Positions 1-9,360 are shown, counted from the stretch's first letter. The stretch is 64,000 nucleotides of DNA from REEB95 sp963785735 (GCA_963785735.1 CAWAWJ010000001.1:1736001-1800000), one strand, 5' to 3'. The notes: generated by a model not told the origin, from the sequence alone. Numbers and translations are program-made.

Positions 1-654
1 CGGGCCGATGGCGGCGATGCGCCCGCCATCGACCAGCGCCAGCGTGTCGGCCAGTTGCACCACCTCTTCCATCGCGTGGCTGACATAGACGATGGGCAGG
101 TGCAGCTCGTCCCTGAGCCGCGCGATGAAGGGCAAAATCTCGGCCTTGCGCGCGGCGTCGAGCGCGGCCAGCGGCTCGTCCATGAGCAGGAGACGGGGGG
201 AGGCGAGCAGGGCACGGCCGATGGCGACGCGCTGCTTCTCGCCGCCCGACAGCTCGGCGACGCGGCGCGCCAGCAAATTCTCGATCCCGAGCAAGGCCAC
301 CACCGCGTCGAAGGAAATCGCATCCTGGTTCTTGGCGCCATTGCCGCCATAAATCAGGTTGCCCTTGACGGAGTAATGCGGGAACAGCCGGTGTTCCTGG
401 AAGATATAGCCGAGGCGCCGGCGCTCGGGCGGCAAATCGATGCCGCGCGTCGAGTCAAACAGGGTTTCGCCGCCGACCGAAATCCTGCCGCGATCGGGCT
501 TCAGCAATCCCGCCAGCGCGTTGACGATGGAGGTCTTGCCCGCGCCCGAACGGCCGAAAAGCGCGGTGATGCCGGTTTCCGGCGCGGCGAGGTGCGCCTC
601 GAGATGGAAGTCGCCGAGGCGCTTCTCGATGTCGATCTCGATCATGGCGCTCAT
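1..654 (-). CDS. modC: Molybdate ABC transporter ATP-binding protein ModC (3' end cut by window edge)
   Basis: ATPase of the molybdate importer; it hydrolyses ATP on the cytoplasmic face to drive ModB. 218 codons are visible and the C-terminus, including any TOBE/Mop domain, lies off the left edge. Read on the minus strand it shows Walker A GRSGAGKTS, the ModC-like LFPHYSVKGN segment, signature LSGGEKQR, Walker B LLLMDEPLAALD and the H-loop VSHAMEEV. The ATG at 654-652 overlaps the modB stop in an ATGA junction, so the two are translationally coupled. The LFPHYS segment favours ModC over the related Fe3+ or sulfate ATPases. Confidence 0.93.
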   Translation of the reverse strand, partial: MSAMIEIDIEKRLGDFHLEAHLAAPETGITALFGRSGAGKTSIVNALAGLLKPDRGRISVGGETLFDSTRGIDLPPERRRLGYIFQEHRLFPHYSVKGNLIYGGNGAKNQDAISFDAVVALLGIENLLARRVAELSGGEKQRVAIGRALLASPRLLLMDEPLAALDAARKAEILPFIARLRDELHLPIVYVSHAMEEVVQLADTLALVDGGRIAAIGP

Positions 655-1343
655 CCGGCGCCCCGGATGCGGCGGTCGAGCTTTCGCGCCACCAGCTCGG
701 AAGCGACCAACGCCGCCATCGCCAGCGCGACCGAAATTCCGGTCAGGCGCCAGGCGGCCTGGTCGCCGCCCGGAACCTGGGTCAGGGCGTAAAGCGCGAG
801 CGGCAAGGTTCTTGTCTCGTCCGGAATATTGGAGACGAAGGTGATGGTGGCGCCGAATTCACCCACGCTCCGGGCGAAGGCCAGGATGGCGCCGGTCAAT
901 ATCCCGGGGGACATCAGCGGCATCGTGATGGTGGCGAAAACCTTCGGCCTTCCGGCGCCCAGCGTCCGCGCGGCGGCCTCGAGCCGCCGGTCGACGCTCT
1001 CGAGCGAGAGCCGCATGGCGCGTACCATCAGCGGGAAGGCCATCACCGCCGATGCCAAGGCGGCGCCTTTCCAATTGAACGCGAGGGTGATTCCGAAAAC
1101 CTGATAGAGCCAGGCACCGGCCGCGCCGTTCCGCCCGAACAGCGCCAAGAGCGCGAAGCCCACCACCACCGGCGGCAGCACCAGCGGCAGATGAATGAGG
1201 CCGTTGAGCAGGGTCTTGCCGGGAAAATCGCGCCGCGCCAGCAGCCAGGCGACCGCTAGTCCCACGGGCAGGCTGAAGACGACGCTCACCAGCCCGACGC
1301 GCAGGCTCAACAGCAGGGCTTCGCTTTCGAGCGGCGTCAGCAT
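651..1343 (-). CDS. modB: Molybdate ABC transporter permease ModB
   Basis: Inner-membrane channel of the molybdate importer, 230 aa, the usual length. Several hydrophobic spans are visible, with the ModB-type stretch LPLVLPPVVVGFALLALFG near residue 52 and the EAA-loop region EAARTLGAGRPKVF around residues 122-136 that docks on ModC. It is followed directly by modC. No modA (periplasmic binding protein) lies upstream: the next gene on this strand is a MetC-like enzyme 50 bp away. The binding protein must therefore be encoded elsewhere, or the operon has been rearranged. Confidence 0.93.
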   Translation of the reverse strand: MLTPLESEALLLSLRVGLVSVVFSLPVGLAVAWLLARRDFPGKTLLNGLIHLPLVLPPVVVGFALLALFGRNGAAGAWLYQVFGITLAFNWKGAALASAVMAFPLMVRAMRLSLESVDRRLEAAARTLGAGRPKVFATITMPLMSPGILTGAILAFARSVGEFGATITFVSNIPDETRTLPLALYALTQVPGGDQAAWRLTGISVALAMAALVASELVARKLDRRIRGAG

Positions 1344-1364
1344 TCCTATCCTTCGCGCCCCAGG

Positions 1365-1392
1365 CGCCTATTATATCCGGATATATATAGCG
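1365..1392 (-). promoter_or_regulatory. Palindromic operator-like site before modBC (Mo-box candidate)
   Basis: A perfect 14-bp palindrome TATATCCGGATATA lies at 1372-1385 inside a looser 28-bp inverted repeat with CGC/GCG ends. On the minus strand it includes TATAAT (1375-1370), suitable as a -10 box for modB, whose ATG is about 27 bp further on. The TATATA-rich half sites flanked by CG recall ModE/MopA-type Mo-boxes of proteobacteria. Assignment to a molybdate repressor is inference from position and sequence. Confidence 0.45.
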
Positions 1393-2583
1393 CTAGGCGG
1401 AGGCGGCGGCGAGGCGCTTGAAGCCCGCTTCGAGATCGGCGATCAGATCGCCCGCATCCTCGAGCCCGGCATGGAGGCGCAGCATCGGGCCCGATTGCCA
1501 TTTGACCGCGCTGCGCAAATGCTCGGGATAGACCGGCACCAGCAGGCTCTCGAAGCCGCCCCAGGAGAAACCCATGCCGTAAAGTTCCATGCCGTCGAGC
1601 ATGGCGTCGACCGCGCGCTTGGGCGTGCCGGTTCTCAGCGTGAAACTGAACAGGCCGGAGGAGCCGGTGAAATCGCGCTTCCACAGATCATGGCCGGGAT
1701 GGGATTGCAGCGCCGGATGCAGCACCCGCTCGACCTCCTTGCGTTTTTCAAGCCAGCGCGCCAATTCGAGCGCGGTCTTCTCATGCTGGCGCAGCCGCAC
1801 CCCGGCGGTGCGCAGGCCCCGGAGCGCCAGATAGCAATCATCGGGCGCGGCGTGGTTGCCCATCTGCGTCGCGGCCTCGCGCAAGGGGAGGAAATTCTCC
1901 TCGCCCGTGACGGCGAGCCCCATCATGGCGTCGCTGTGGCCGACGATGTATTTGGTGCCGGCGATCACCTCGACATCGACGCCCAAGGCCAGCGGCTTCA
2001 AGAACAGCGGCGCTGCCCAGGTGTTGTCGAGCGCGGTCTTGATCTTGCGCGATTTGGCGAGCTTGACGATGGCGGGGACGTCCTGGATCTCGAAGGTGAG
2101 CGAACCCGGGCTTTCGAGATAGATGAGCTTGGTGTTGGGCCGGAAAAGGGCGGCGATCCCTTCGCCCATTTCTGGGTTGTAGAATGTCGTTTCGACGCCG
2201 AAGCGCGCCAGGAAATTATTGCAGAAGGCGCGCACCGGGCCGTAAACCGAATCCGTCACCAGCACATGGTCGCCCGCCTTGACGAAAGCGAGGAGCGCGG
2301 AATAACACGCGGCCGCGCCCGAGCAGAAGGCGATCGCCCGCGTGCCTCCCTCGAGCGCCGCCACCGCCTGTTCCAGCGCGAAGGTGGTCGGCGTGCCGTA
2401 GCGGCCATAGACCACCTGGTCCACGCCATAGCGGTTCTTCTGCGCCTTTTCGAGATCGGCCACGCTTTGATGGACGATGGTCGAGGCGTGATAGACCGGC
2501 GGGTTAACCACGCCGAAATTCGCCGCCGGGTCGCGGCCGGCATGGGCGAGCAGGGTATCGGGCTTTTTGGATTTGCTTTTCAT
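1393..2583 (-). CDS. metC: Cystathionine beta-lyase (MetC-type PLP enzyme)
   Basis: 396 aa Cys/Met-metabolism PLP-dependent enzyme that cleaves cystathionine to homocysteine, pyruvate and ammonia. The phosphate-binding segment VVYGRYGTPT is at residues 57-66 and the PLP lysine is in AGTKYIVGHSD (K211), the arrangement of the metC branch. The frame is open 43 codons further upstream, but that extension is Arg-rich and unlike the family; the start MKSKSKKPDT fits the normal N-terminus. Same strand as modBC, 50 bp upstream, and divergent from the TetR-led efflux operon. Substrate specificity (lyase versus gamma-lyase) is not certain. Confidence 0.88.
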   Translation of the reverse strand: MKSKSKKPDTLLAHAGRDPAANFGVVNPPVYHASTIVHQSVADLEKAQKNRYGVDQVVYGRYGTPTTFALEQAVAALEGGTRAIAFCSGAAACYSALLAFVKAGDHVLVTDSVYGPVRAFCNNFLARFGVETTFYNPEMGEGIAALFRPNTKLIYLESPGSLTFEIQDVPAIVKLAKSRKIKTALDNTWAAPLFLKPLALGVDVEVIAGTKYIVGHSDAMMGLAVTGEENFLPLREAATQMGNHAAPDDCYLALRGLRTAGVRLRQHEKTALELARWLEKRKEVERVLHPALQSHPGHDLWKRDFTGSSGLFSFTLRTGTPKRAVDAMLDGMELYGMGFSWGGFESLLVPVYPEHLRSAVKWQSGPMLRLHAGLEDAGDLIADLEAGFKRLAAASA

Positions 2584-2705
2584 GGGGCGCGGGCGGAGCC
2601 AAACATAAAACCGGGACGCGCGAAAGCGCTTTGATGGGCGCCCGCATGCCGGGCGGGCGGACCTCGCACGCATGGCTGTCATGCCGCCTAGGTAAATCCC
2701 GAGGG

Positions 2706-2761
2706 TTGACAATATCTATCGATTGATACAATTTTGCCGGGCGACCGATATAATCGATACA
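2706..2761. promoter_or_regulatory. Divergent promoter/operator region between metC and the efflux regulator
   Basis: An AT-rich island in otherwise GC-rich DNA. TTGACA (2706-2711) is followed by TACAAT (2727-2732), a -35/-10 pair with a short 15-nt spacer; TATAAT is at 2749-2754. Two ATCGAT cores (2718-2723 and 2753-2758), each followed by GATACA or ACA, and the inverted TATC-gatt-GATA (2717-2728) are plausible binding sites for the TetR-type regulator encoded next. No other short operator-like repeat is seen in this intergenic space. Confidence 0.45.
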
Positions 2762-2819
2762 CATTGACGCAAATCACCCGGTCGCCCCGGCGCCGGGACG
2801 GCGCGAGAGGCACGATGTC

Positions 2820-3569
2820 ATGAGAGCCGTCCTCCACGAGGAGACGTTGCCCGCCCGCCCGCGCGGCTCCTATCCGCGCAGCGAGGACACGCGCCGCCGC
2901 CTGATCGAGACCGCGATATCGGCCTTCGGCGAACTCGGCTTCGAGGGCGCGAGCACGCGGCTTTTGGCGGAGCGCGCCGGGGTCAATCTGCCGGCGATCC
3001 AATACCATTTCGGCAGCAAGGATGGGCTCTACCGCGCCGCGGTCGATCATATCGCGCAGTACATCGAGGAGCAGATGGCCCCGGTGGGATCGCGCGTCCG
3101 GGCGGCGCTCGCGGGGGACAAGAAGGTTTCCCGGCGCGTCTTGTCGTCCTTGCTTCAGGATCTGCTCGAGACCTTCGTGCTGCTGGTGTTCGGCGGCGGC
3201 AAGCCCGGACGGCGCCAGCACGTGGAAAGCAACCAGCTGTTCATTGCCCGCGCCGAGGTCGAACAGGCGCAGGCGCTCGAATCGCTTTATGCGACCATGC
3301 GACGCTGCGTCAGCGAACCGTGCAGCGTCCTCGTGGGGAAACTGATCGGCCAGCCCGCCAAGAGCGAGCAGACGAGACTGCGCACGGTCGCCATCATCGG
3401 CCAGGCGACGGTGTTCTGCTGCAAGCCGGCGCGGCGCACCCTCGGCTGGGACGCGTTCAGCGGCGCGCATGTGCGGGCGGTCCAGAAGATCGTCAATCAA
3501 CACACCCGCGCCATCTTAGACGGCCGAGCCCAGCCTGCGCCCAAATCCAAATCCGGGTCCAAACGATGA
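2820..3569 (+). CDS. TetR/CerR-family transcriptional regulator of the RND efflux operon
   Basis: 249 aa. The N-terminal helix-turn-helix spans roughly residues 20-66 (RLIETAISAFGELGFEGAST, then the recognition helix NLPAIQYHFGSKDGLYRA). The rest is helical and fits the larger CerR/DUF1956-type ligand domain of regulators linked to RND pumps. Its TGA overlaps the ATG of the NodT gene by 4 bp, so the regulator is cotranscribed with the pump, which suggests autoregulation of the whole operon from the 2.7 kb promoter. Ligand unknown. GAGAGG about 9 nt before the ATG serves as a ribosome binding site. Confidence 0.88.
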   Translation: MRAVLHEETLPARPRGSYPRSEDTRRRLIETAISAFGELGFEGASTRLLAERAGVNLPAIQYHFGSKDGLYRAAVDHIAQYIEEQMAPVGSRVRAALAGDKKVSRRVLSSLLQDLLETFVLLVFGGGKPGRRQHVESNQLFIARAEVEQAQALESLYATMRRCVSEPCSVLVGKLIGQPAKSEQTRLRTVAIIGQATVFCCKPARRTLGWDAFSGAHVRAVQKIVNQHTRAILDGRAQPAPKSKSGSKR

Positions 3570-5059
3570 TCGCGCGGTTCACGGTCCCGGTCGCGGCGGC
3601 GTTGTTGCTGGCGGCGTGTTCGGTGGGCCCCGATTTCAAGCGCCCCGCCGCGCCCGATGTTTCGGGTTACACGCCGGAAAAGCTCGCGCCTGAGAGCGCT
3701 TCGGCCGACGTGCCGGGGGGTGCTCCGCAAGCCTTCGTCGAGGGCCAGGACATCCCGGGCGAATGGTGGACGCTGTTCCATTCCGAGCCGCTCAACGCGC
3801 TCATCGCCGAGGCGCTCAAGGCCAATCCCAGTCTCCAGGCGGCGCAGGCGGCCTTGGTCCAGGCGCGGGAATATGTCTACGCCCAGGAAGGCGTGTTCTT
3901 CCCCTCGGTCAACGCGAGCGCGCAGACGCAGCGCCAGAAGACCAACGGCGCCGCGTTCGGCGAGACCGGCGGCCACGAGATTTTCAATTACAGCACCGCC
4001 GCGCTCAGCGTGACCTATCCGATCGACGTGTTCGGCGGCGAACGCCGGCAGTTGGAATCGACCGAGGCGCAGGCCGAATACCAGCGCTTCCAGCTCGAAG
4101 CGGCCTATCTCACCTTGACCTCGAACGTGGTCGCCGCGGCGGTTCAGGAATCCTCTCTGCGCGCCCAGATCGCGGCGACCCAGGACATAATCGCCGACGA
4201 GAGCCAAGAGCTCGATTTGCTGCGCCAGCAATTCACCCTTGGCGGCGTCGCCAAATCAGCCGTGCTGGCGCAGGAGACGATTTTGGCGCAAACCCGCGCA
4301 ACCTTGCCGCCGTTGCAGAAACAACTGGCTCAGGCTCGCAATCGCATCGCCGCGCTGGCCGGGCGCTTCCCGAGCCAGGATACGCCGCAGACCTTCGATC
4401 TCGCCGCCCTGCAATTGCCGGTGGCGCTGCCGGTGAGCCTGCCCTCGCAACTGGTCGAGCAGCGCCCCGACGTGCGCGCCTCCGAGGCGCAATTGCACGA
4501 GGCCAGCGCGCAGATCGGCGTGGCGACGGCGAACATGCTGCCGCAATTCACCATCTCCGGCGATGTCGGCTCGGCCGCGCTCACCATCGGCGGTTTGTTT
4601 TCACCGGGGTCGGGGGTGTGGAGCATCGCCGCCGGCATCGCCCAGCCGATCTTCCGCGGCGGCACGCTACTCCATGAAAAGCGCGCGGCCGAGGCCGGCT
4701 ATGACGAAGCCGCGGCGCAATACCGCTCGACTGTGATCGGGGCCTTTCAGAACGTGGCCGACGCCTTGCGCGCGCTCGCCGCCGATGCCGAGACGCTCAA
4801 GGCGGCGCTGGCGGCGTCGCGGGCGGCCGGGGACAGTCTCGATCTCGCTCGCGATCAATTCAAGCTCGGCGCCATCAGCTACCCCGCTTTGCTCGACAGC
4901 CAGACCGCCTATCAGCAGACGCGCATCGCGCTGGTGCAGGCGCAGGCCAACCGCTTCGCCGACACCGCCGCGCTGTTCCAGGCGCTGGGCGGCGGCTGGT
5001 GGAACCGCAAGGACGTCGCCGCCGATGCGGGCGGCCAAAATCGGGACAAGTCACCATGA
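3566..5059 (+). CDS. Outer-membrane efflux lipoprotein, NodT/OprM family
   Basis: 497 aa outer-membrane channel of a tripartite RND pump. The start ATG at 3566 overlaps the tetR stop and opens a lipoprotein signal ending LLLAACSVGPDF, with Cys18 as the lipidation site. Two tandem OEP (TolC-like) repeats follow, containing the NodT hallmarks NPSLQAAQAAL and RPDVRASEAQLHEASAQIGV. A longer in-frame reading to 3320 overlaps tetR and lacks the signal peptide, so it was rejected. It overlaps the next gene by 4 bp (ATGA at 5056). Confidence 0.92.
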   Translation: MIARFTVPVAAALLLAACSVGPDFKRPAAPDVSGYTPEKLAPESASADVPGGAPQAFVEGQDIPGEWWTLFHSEPLNALIAEALKANPSLQAAQAALVQAREYVYAQEGVFFPSVNASAQTQRQKTNGAAFGETGGHEIFNYSTAALSVTYPIDVFGGERRQLESTEAQAEYQRFQLEAAYLTLTSNVVAAAVQESSLRAQIAATQDIIADESQELDLLRQQFTLGGVAKSAVLAQETILAQTRATLPPLQKQLAQARNRIAALAGRFPSQDTPQTFDLAALQLPVALPVSLPSQLVEQRPDVRASEAQLHEASAQIGVATANMLPQFTISGDVGSAALTIGGLFSPGSGVWSIAAGIAQPIFRGGTLLHEKRAAEAGYDEAAAQYRSTVIGAFQNVADALRALAADAETLKAALAASRAAGDSLDLARDQFKLGAISYPALLDSQTAYQQTRIALVQAQANRFADTAALFQALGGGWWNRKDVAADAGGQNRDKSP

Positions 5060-6252
5060 GAATGAAGGAAAAACTTTCGCACGCCTGGCAGCCGGTGCGG
5101 CGGCGCTATGCCGCGTTCAACCCCACGGCGCGGCGCATGACGCTCATGCTGCTGGCGATCGGGCTGGTGCTGTTCCTGATCTTCGGTTTCGAGGCCTTCC
5201 GCACCGTCATGATCAACCGCTTCATGGCGACGCTCTCCAATCCGCCGCAGACCGTCTCCACCGTCGAGGCCACCACCAGCGACTGGCAGCCGGAGCTCAA
5301 GGCGGTCGGCAGCTTGCGCGCGGTCAACGGCGCTGATCTCTCGCTCGAGGTCTCGGGCGTCGTCGATAGCCTCAATTTCAATTCGGGCGACGACGTGGCG
5401 GCGGGCCAAACCTTGATGCGGCTGCGCGACGACGACGACGTGGCCCATCTGCATTCGCTCCAGGCCGCCGCCGCGCTCGCCCAGATCACCTATGACCGCG
5501 ACCAGAAGCAGCTCAAGATCAGCGCCATATCCCAGTCGCAGTTCGACACCGACGCCGCGAATTTGAAGAGCGCGCAGGCCCAGGTGGCGGAGCAACAGGC
5601 GGTGGTGGCGAAGAAGACCCTGGTGGCGCCCTTCGCCGGCCATCTCGGCATCCGCGCGGTCGATATCGGCCAATACCTCAACGCCGGCACGGCGATCGTG
5701 ACGTTGCAGGCACTCGACCCGATCTATGTCGATTTCTATCTGCCGCAGCAGGCGCTCAACCAGATCGCGGTGGGGCAGGACGTTACCGCCACGGTCGATA
5801 CATATCCGGGCGTGACCTATGCCGGCAAGATCGCCGCGATCAATCCGAAGATCGATTCCACCAACCTCAACGTCGTGATTCGCGCCCAGCTCGCCAATCC
5901 CGATCGCAAGCTGGTGCCGGGCATGTACGCCACGGTGGCCATCGCCGTCGGACAAAAGCAGCCCTATGTCACGCTGCCGCAGACCGCGATCACCTACAAT
6001 CCCTATGGCAGCACGGTGTTCCTGGTCGTGGAGACCAAGGGCGCGAACGGCCAGGACCAGCTCACCGCCAGCCAGACCTTCGTCACCACCGGCCAGACGC
6101 GCGGCGACCAGGTCGCGGTGATCAAAGGCGTCAAGGAAGGCGACACCGTGGTCAGCGCCGGCCAGTTGAAGTTGCACAACGGCTCGCCGCTCATCATCAA
6201 TAATTCGGCGCAGCCCTCGAACGACGCCAACCCCAAGCCGGCCGACCAGTAG
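5056..6252 (+). CDS. RND efflux periplasmic adaptor (membrane fusion protein)
   Basis: 398 aa HlyD/AcrA-family adaptor linking the inner-membrane pump to the outer-membrane channel. There is one N-terminal membrane anchor at about residues 28-48 (LMLLAIGLVLFLIFGF). The two lipoyl half-motifs are around SLEVSGVVDSLNFNSGDDV and LVAPFAGHLGIRAVDIGQYL, with a short coiled-coil hairpin between them; the beta-barrel and membrane-proximal domains follow. The barrel-hairpin proportions match MexC/MdtA-type adaptors. The start is ATGA-coupled to the NodT gene; the RND pump begins 12 bp after the stop. Confidence 0.92.
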   Translation: MRMKEKLSHAWQPVRRRYAAFNPTARRMTLMLLAIGLVLFLIFGFEAFRTVMINRFMATLSNPPQTVSTVEATTSDWQPELKAVGSLRAVNGADLSLEVSGVVDSLNFNSGDDVAAGQTLMRLRDDDDVAHLHSLQAAAALAQITYDRDQKQLKISAISQSQFDTDAANLKSAQAQVAEQQAVVAKKTLVAPFAGHLGIRAVDIGQYLNAGTAIVTLQALDPIYVDFYLPQQALNQIAVGQDVTATVDTYPGVTYAGKIAAINPKIDSTNLNVVIRAQLANPDRKLVPGMYATVAIAVGQKQPYVTLPQTAITYNPYGSTVFLVVETKGANGQDQLTASQTFVTTGQTRGDQVAVIKGVKEGDTVVSAGQLKLHNGSPLIINNSAQPSNDANPKPADQ

Positions 6253-6264
6253 GCGCGTCCCCCG

Positions 6265-9200
6265 ATGAATTTCACCGACATATTCATCAAGCGGCCGGTG
6301 CTGGCGATGGTCATCAGCCTGCTGATCCTGGTGCTGGGATTGCGCTCGGTCGGAACCCTGCCGGTGCTGCAATACCCGCGCACCCAGAACGCGGTGGTCA
6401 CCGTCGCCACCACCTATTACGGCGCCGATCCCGACATCATCGCGGGATTCATCACCACGCCCCTGGAAAATGCGATCGCCCAGGCCAATGGCATCGACTA
6501 CATGACCTCGACCAGCCAGACCGGCATCAGCACCATCACCGCCAATCTGCGGCTCAATTACGATCCGGACAAGGCGGTGACCGAGATCAACGCCAAGGTC
6601 ACCTCGGTGCTGAACCAGCTGCCGCCCGGGGCGCAACAGCCGGTGCAGTCGATCAAGATCGGCCAGACCTTCGACGCCATGTATATCGGCTTCAAAAGCG
6701 ACGTGCTGGCGGCGAACCAGATCACCGATTACCTGACCCGCGTGGTGCAGCCGAAACTGCAAGCCGTCGAGGGTGTGCAGACCGCCGAGATACTGGGCGC
6801 GCGCAATTTCGCGCTCCGCGCCTGGCTCGATCCGGCGAAGCTCGCCGCTTTTGGGCTCACCGCGACCGACGTGGCGACGGCGCTCAACCAGAACGACTAC
6901 ATCGCCGGCCTCGGCAACACCAAGGGCCAGATGGTGCAGATCAGCCTCACCGCCTCGACCGGGCTCCACACCGTCGAGGAGTTCCGCAATCTGGTGCTGA
7001 AGCAATCGAACGGCGCCGTGGTGCGGCTGGGCGACGTCGCCAATGTCGTGCTCGGCAGCGACGATTACGAATCCCAGGTGGGGTTCGACGGCCAGAAGGC
7101 GGTCTATATCGGCATCCAGGTCGCGCCCACCGCCAATCTGCTCGACGTGGTGAAGGGCGTGCGCGCGCAGCTCCCCGGCATCCAGTCGCAACTGCCGCAG
7201 GGCCTCACCGGCCAGGTGATTTACGATTCAACCGAATTCGTCAACAGCTCGATCCACGAGGTGATCCGCACATTGGTCGAGGCGCTGATCATCGTGACCC
7301 TGGTGGTGTTCCTGTTCCTCGGCAGTTTGCGCTCGGTGGCGATCCCGACCATCGCCATCCCGCTGTCGCTGATCGGCGCCTTCACCATCATGCTGGCGCT
7401 CGGGTTCTCGATCAATCTGCTGACGCTCCTGGCGCTGGTGCTGGCCATCGGCCTCGTTGTGGACGACGCCATCATCGTGGTCGAGAACGTCAACCGGCAT
7501 CTCGAGCAAGGCATGAAACCAGTGCCGGCCGCGATCCAGGCGGCGCGCGAATTGGGCGGCCCGATCATCGCCATGACCGTGGTGCTGGTCGCGGTCTACG
7601 TGCCGATCGGGTTCCAGGGCGGCTTGACCGGCGCGCTCTTCACCGAATTCGCCTTCACCCTGGTCGCCGCGGTCACGGTTTCGGCTATCGTCGCGTTGAC
7701 GCTCTCGCCGATGATGTGCGCCATGCTGCTGCGCCCGCCGCGGCGCGAGGGCGACCAAGGCTGGCAGGAACGCTTCGGCGGCTTCATCGACCGCAATTTC
7801 GAAAAGCTGCGCGGACGCTACGCGCGCTTCCTGCATGGGAGCCTCAATTTCCTGTCGGTGACCGCGGTGTTCGCCGTCATCGTGCTGGGCAGCATCTATT
7901 TCCTCTATCACGGCGCGAAGAGCGAGCTGGCGCCCATCGAGGATCAGGGTGTAGTGATCGTGTCATCGACGCCGGCGCCCGACGCGACCCTGCAGCAAAA
8001 ACTGATCTATTCGCGCCAGGTCTTCGACCTGTTCACCACATATCCCGAGATGGGCCACGTCTTCCAGATCGACGCGCCCGGCCTGTCGCTGGCGGGCCTC
8101 GTTTTCAAGCCGTGGGACGAGCGCGCGCGCACCTCGAACCAGATCCAGCCCGACCTCCAGCAGAAATTGAATTCAATATCCGGCATCCGCGCGGCGGCAT
8201 TCCAGCCGCCGCCTTTGCCCGGCGCCTTCGGCCTGCCGGTGCAATTCGTCATCGGCACCACCGAGCCCTTCGCGCGGCTCAACGACGTGTCGCGGGAATT
8301 CCTCGCCGCCGCGGTCAAGAGCGGCATGTTCATCTTCCTCGACAGCGATCTCAAGATCGACCAGCCGCAGGCGACGGTGGTGATCGATCGCGACAAGACA
8401 GCGCAGCTCGGCTTGAAGATGAGCGACGTCGGCGGCGCGCTCGCCGAGATGCTGGGCGGCGGCTATGTCAATTACTTCGACCTCGCCGGCCGCTCCTACA
8501 AGGTGATCCCGCAGGTGAGCCAAATCGACCGCCTCAATACCGGCCAGATTCTCGACTACTACATCAAGACCGCCAACGGCGTGACGATTCCGCTCTCCAC
8601 CGTGGCGCGGATCGAGACCCAGACCATCCCGGAATCCCTCAACCACTTCCAGCAATTGAACGCCGCCACCATCCAGGGCGTGGTGGCGCCCGGCGTGGCC
8701 CAGGCCGATGCGCTCGCCTATCTCAACGGCCTGGCGCAACGCACGCTGCCGCAGGGTTATTCGGTCGATTACGGCGGGCAGATGCGGCAATACGTCCAGG
8801 AATCCTCGGGCTTCATCGTCACTTTCGCCTTCGCCCTCATCATCATCTTCCTGGCGCTGGCGGCGCTGTTCGAGAGCTTCCGCGACCCGATCATCATCCT
8901 GGTCTCGGTGCCGATGTCGATCGCCGGCGCGCTCATTTTCATCAGCGTCGGCATCGGCGGCGCCACGCTCAACATCTACACCGAGGTCGGGCTGGTCACG
9001 CTGATGGGCCTTATCAGCAAGCACGGAATCCTGATCGTCGAATTCGCCAACGATCTGCAACGCCAGGGCAAGACCAAGCGCGAGGCGATCGAAGAGGCGG
9101 CCTCCATCCGGCTGCGCCCCATCCTGATGACCACGGCGGCGATGGTGCTGGGCGTGACGCCGCTGCTCACCGCCTCGGGCGCGGGCGCTATATCGCGCTT

Positions 9201-9360
9201 CGACATGGGGCTGGTGATCGCGACCGGCATATCGATCGGCACGGCGTTCACCCTCTTCGTCGTGCCGGCGGTCTACATGCTGATCGCCGCGGACCACCAC
9301 GCCACGGCGGCCGAGACCGAGGCCAAACCGGCGCTGCCGCCGGCGCCGGAGGGAATTTAG
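6265..9360 (+). CDS. RND multidrug efflux permease (AcrB/MexB superfamily)
   Basis: 1031 aa proton-driven inner-membrane pump, the usual length for HAE-1 type RND transporters. It begins MNFTDIFIKRPVLAMV, typical of the MexQ/MdtB-like branch. The proton-relay Asp pair sits in TM4 within LVVDDAIIVVENV (about residue 405), and the second conserved transmembrane cluster is near GLVTLMGLISKHGILIVEFA. Last gene of the tetR-oprM-mfp-rnd operon. Its TAG stop overlaps the TAA stop of the convergent sseA gene. Substrates cannot be read from sequence. Confidence 0.94.
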   Translation: MNFTDIFIKRPVLAMVISLLILVLGLRSVGTLPVLQYPRTQNAVVTVATTYYGADPDIIAGFITTPLENAIAQANGIDYMTSTSQTGISTITANLRLNYDPDKAVTEINAKVTSVLNQLPPGAQQPVQSIKIGQTFDAMYIGFKSDVLAANQITDYLTRVVQPKLQAVEGVQTAEILGARNFALRAWLDPAKLAAFGLTATDVATALNQNDYIAGLGNTKGQMVQISLTASTGLHTVEEFRNLVLKQSNGAVVRLGDVANVVLGSDDYESQVGFDGQKAVYIGIQVAPTANLLDVVKGVRAQLPGIQSQLPQGLTGQVIYDSTEFVNSSIHEVIRTLVEALIIVTLVVFLFLGSLRSVAIPTIAIPLSLIGAFTIMLALGFSINLLTLLALVLAIGLVVDDAIIVVENVNRHLEQGMKPVPAAIQAARELGGPIIAMTVVLVAVYVPIGFQGGLTGALFTEFAFTLVAAVTVSAIVALTLSPMMCAMLLRPPRREGDQGWQERFGGFIDRNFEKLRGRYARFLHGSLNFLSVTAVFAVIVLGSIYFLYHGAKSELAPIEDQGVVIVSSTPAPDATLQQKLIYSRQVFDLFTTYPEMGHVFQIDAPGLSLAGLVFKPWDERARTSNQIQPDLQQKLNSISGIRAAAFQPPPLPGAFGLPVQFVIGTTEPFARLNDVSREFLAAAVKSGMFIFLDSDLKIDQPQATVVIDRDKTAQLGLKMSDVGGALAEMLGGGYVNYFDLAGRSYKVIPQVSQIDRLNTGQILDYYIKTANGVTIPLSTVARIETQTIPESLNHFQQLNAATIQGVVAPGVAQADALAYLNGLAQRTLPQGYSVDYGGQMRQYVQESSGFIVTFAFALIIIFLALAALFESFRDPIIILVSVPMSIAGALIFISVGIGGATLNIYTEVGLVTLMGLISKHGILIVEFANDLQRQGKTKREAIEEAASIRLRPILMTTAAMVLGVTPLLTASGAGAISRFDMGLVIATGISIGTAFTLFVVPAVYMLIAADHHATAAETEAKPALPPAPEGI

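Noticed and set aside
4912..7191. 759-codon open frame antisense to the efflux adaptor and pump genes
   Set aside because: A mirror of GC-rich codons: the protein is His/Arg/Asp-rich repetitive sequence without motifs, while the plus strand encodes clear RND proteins.
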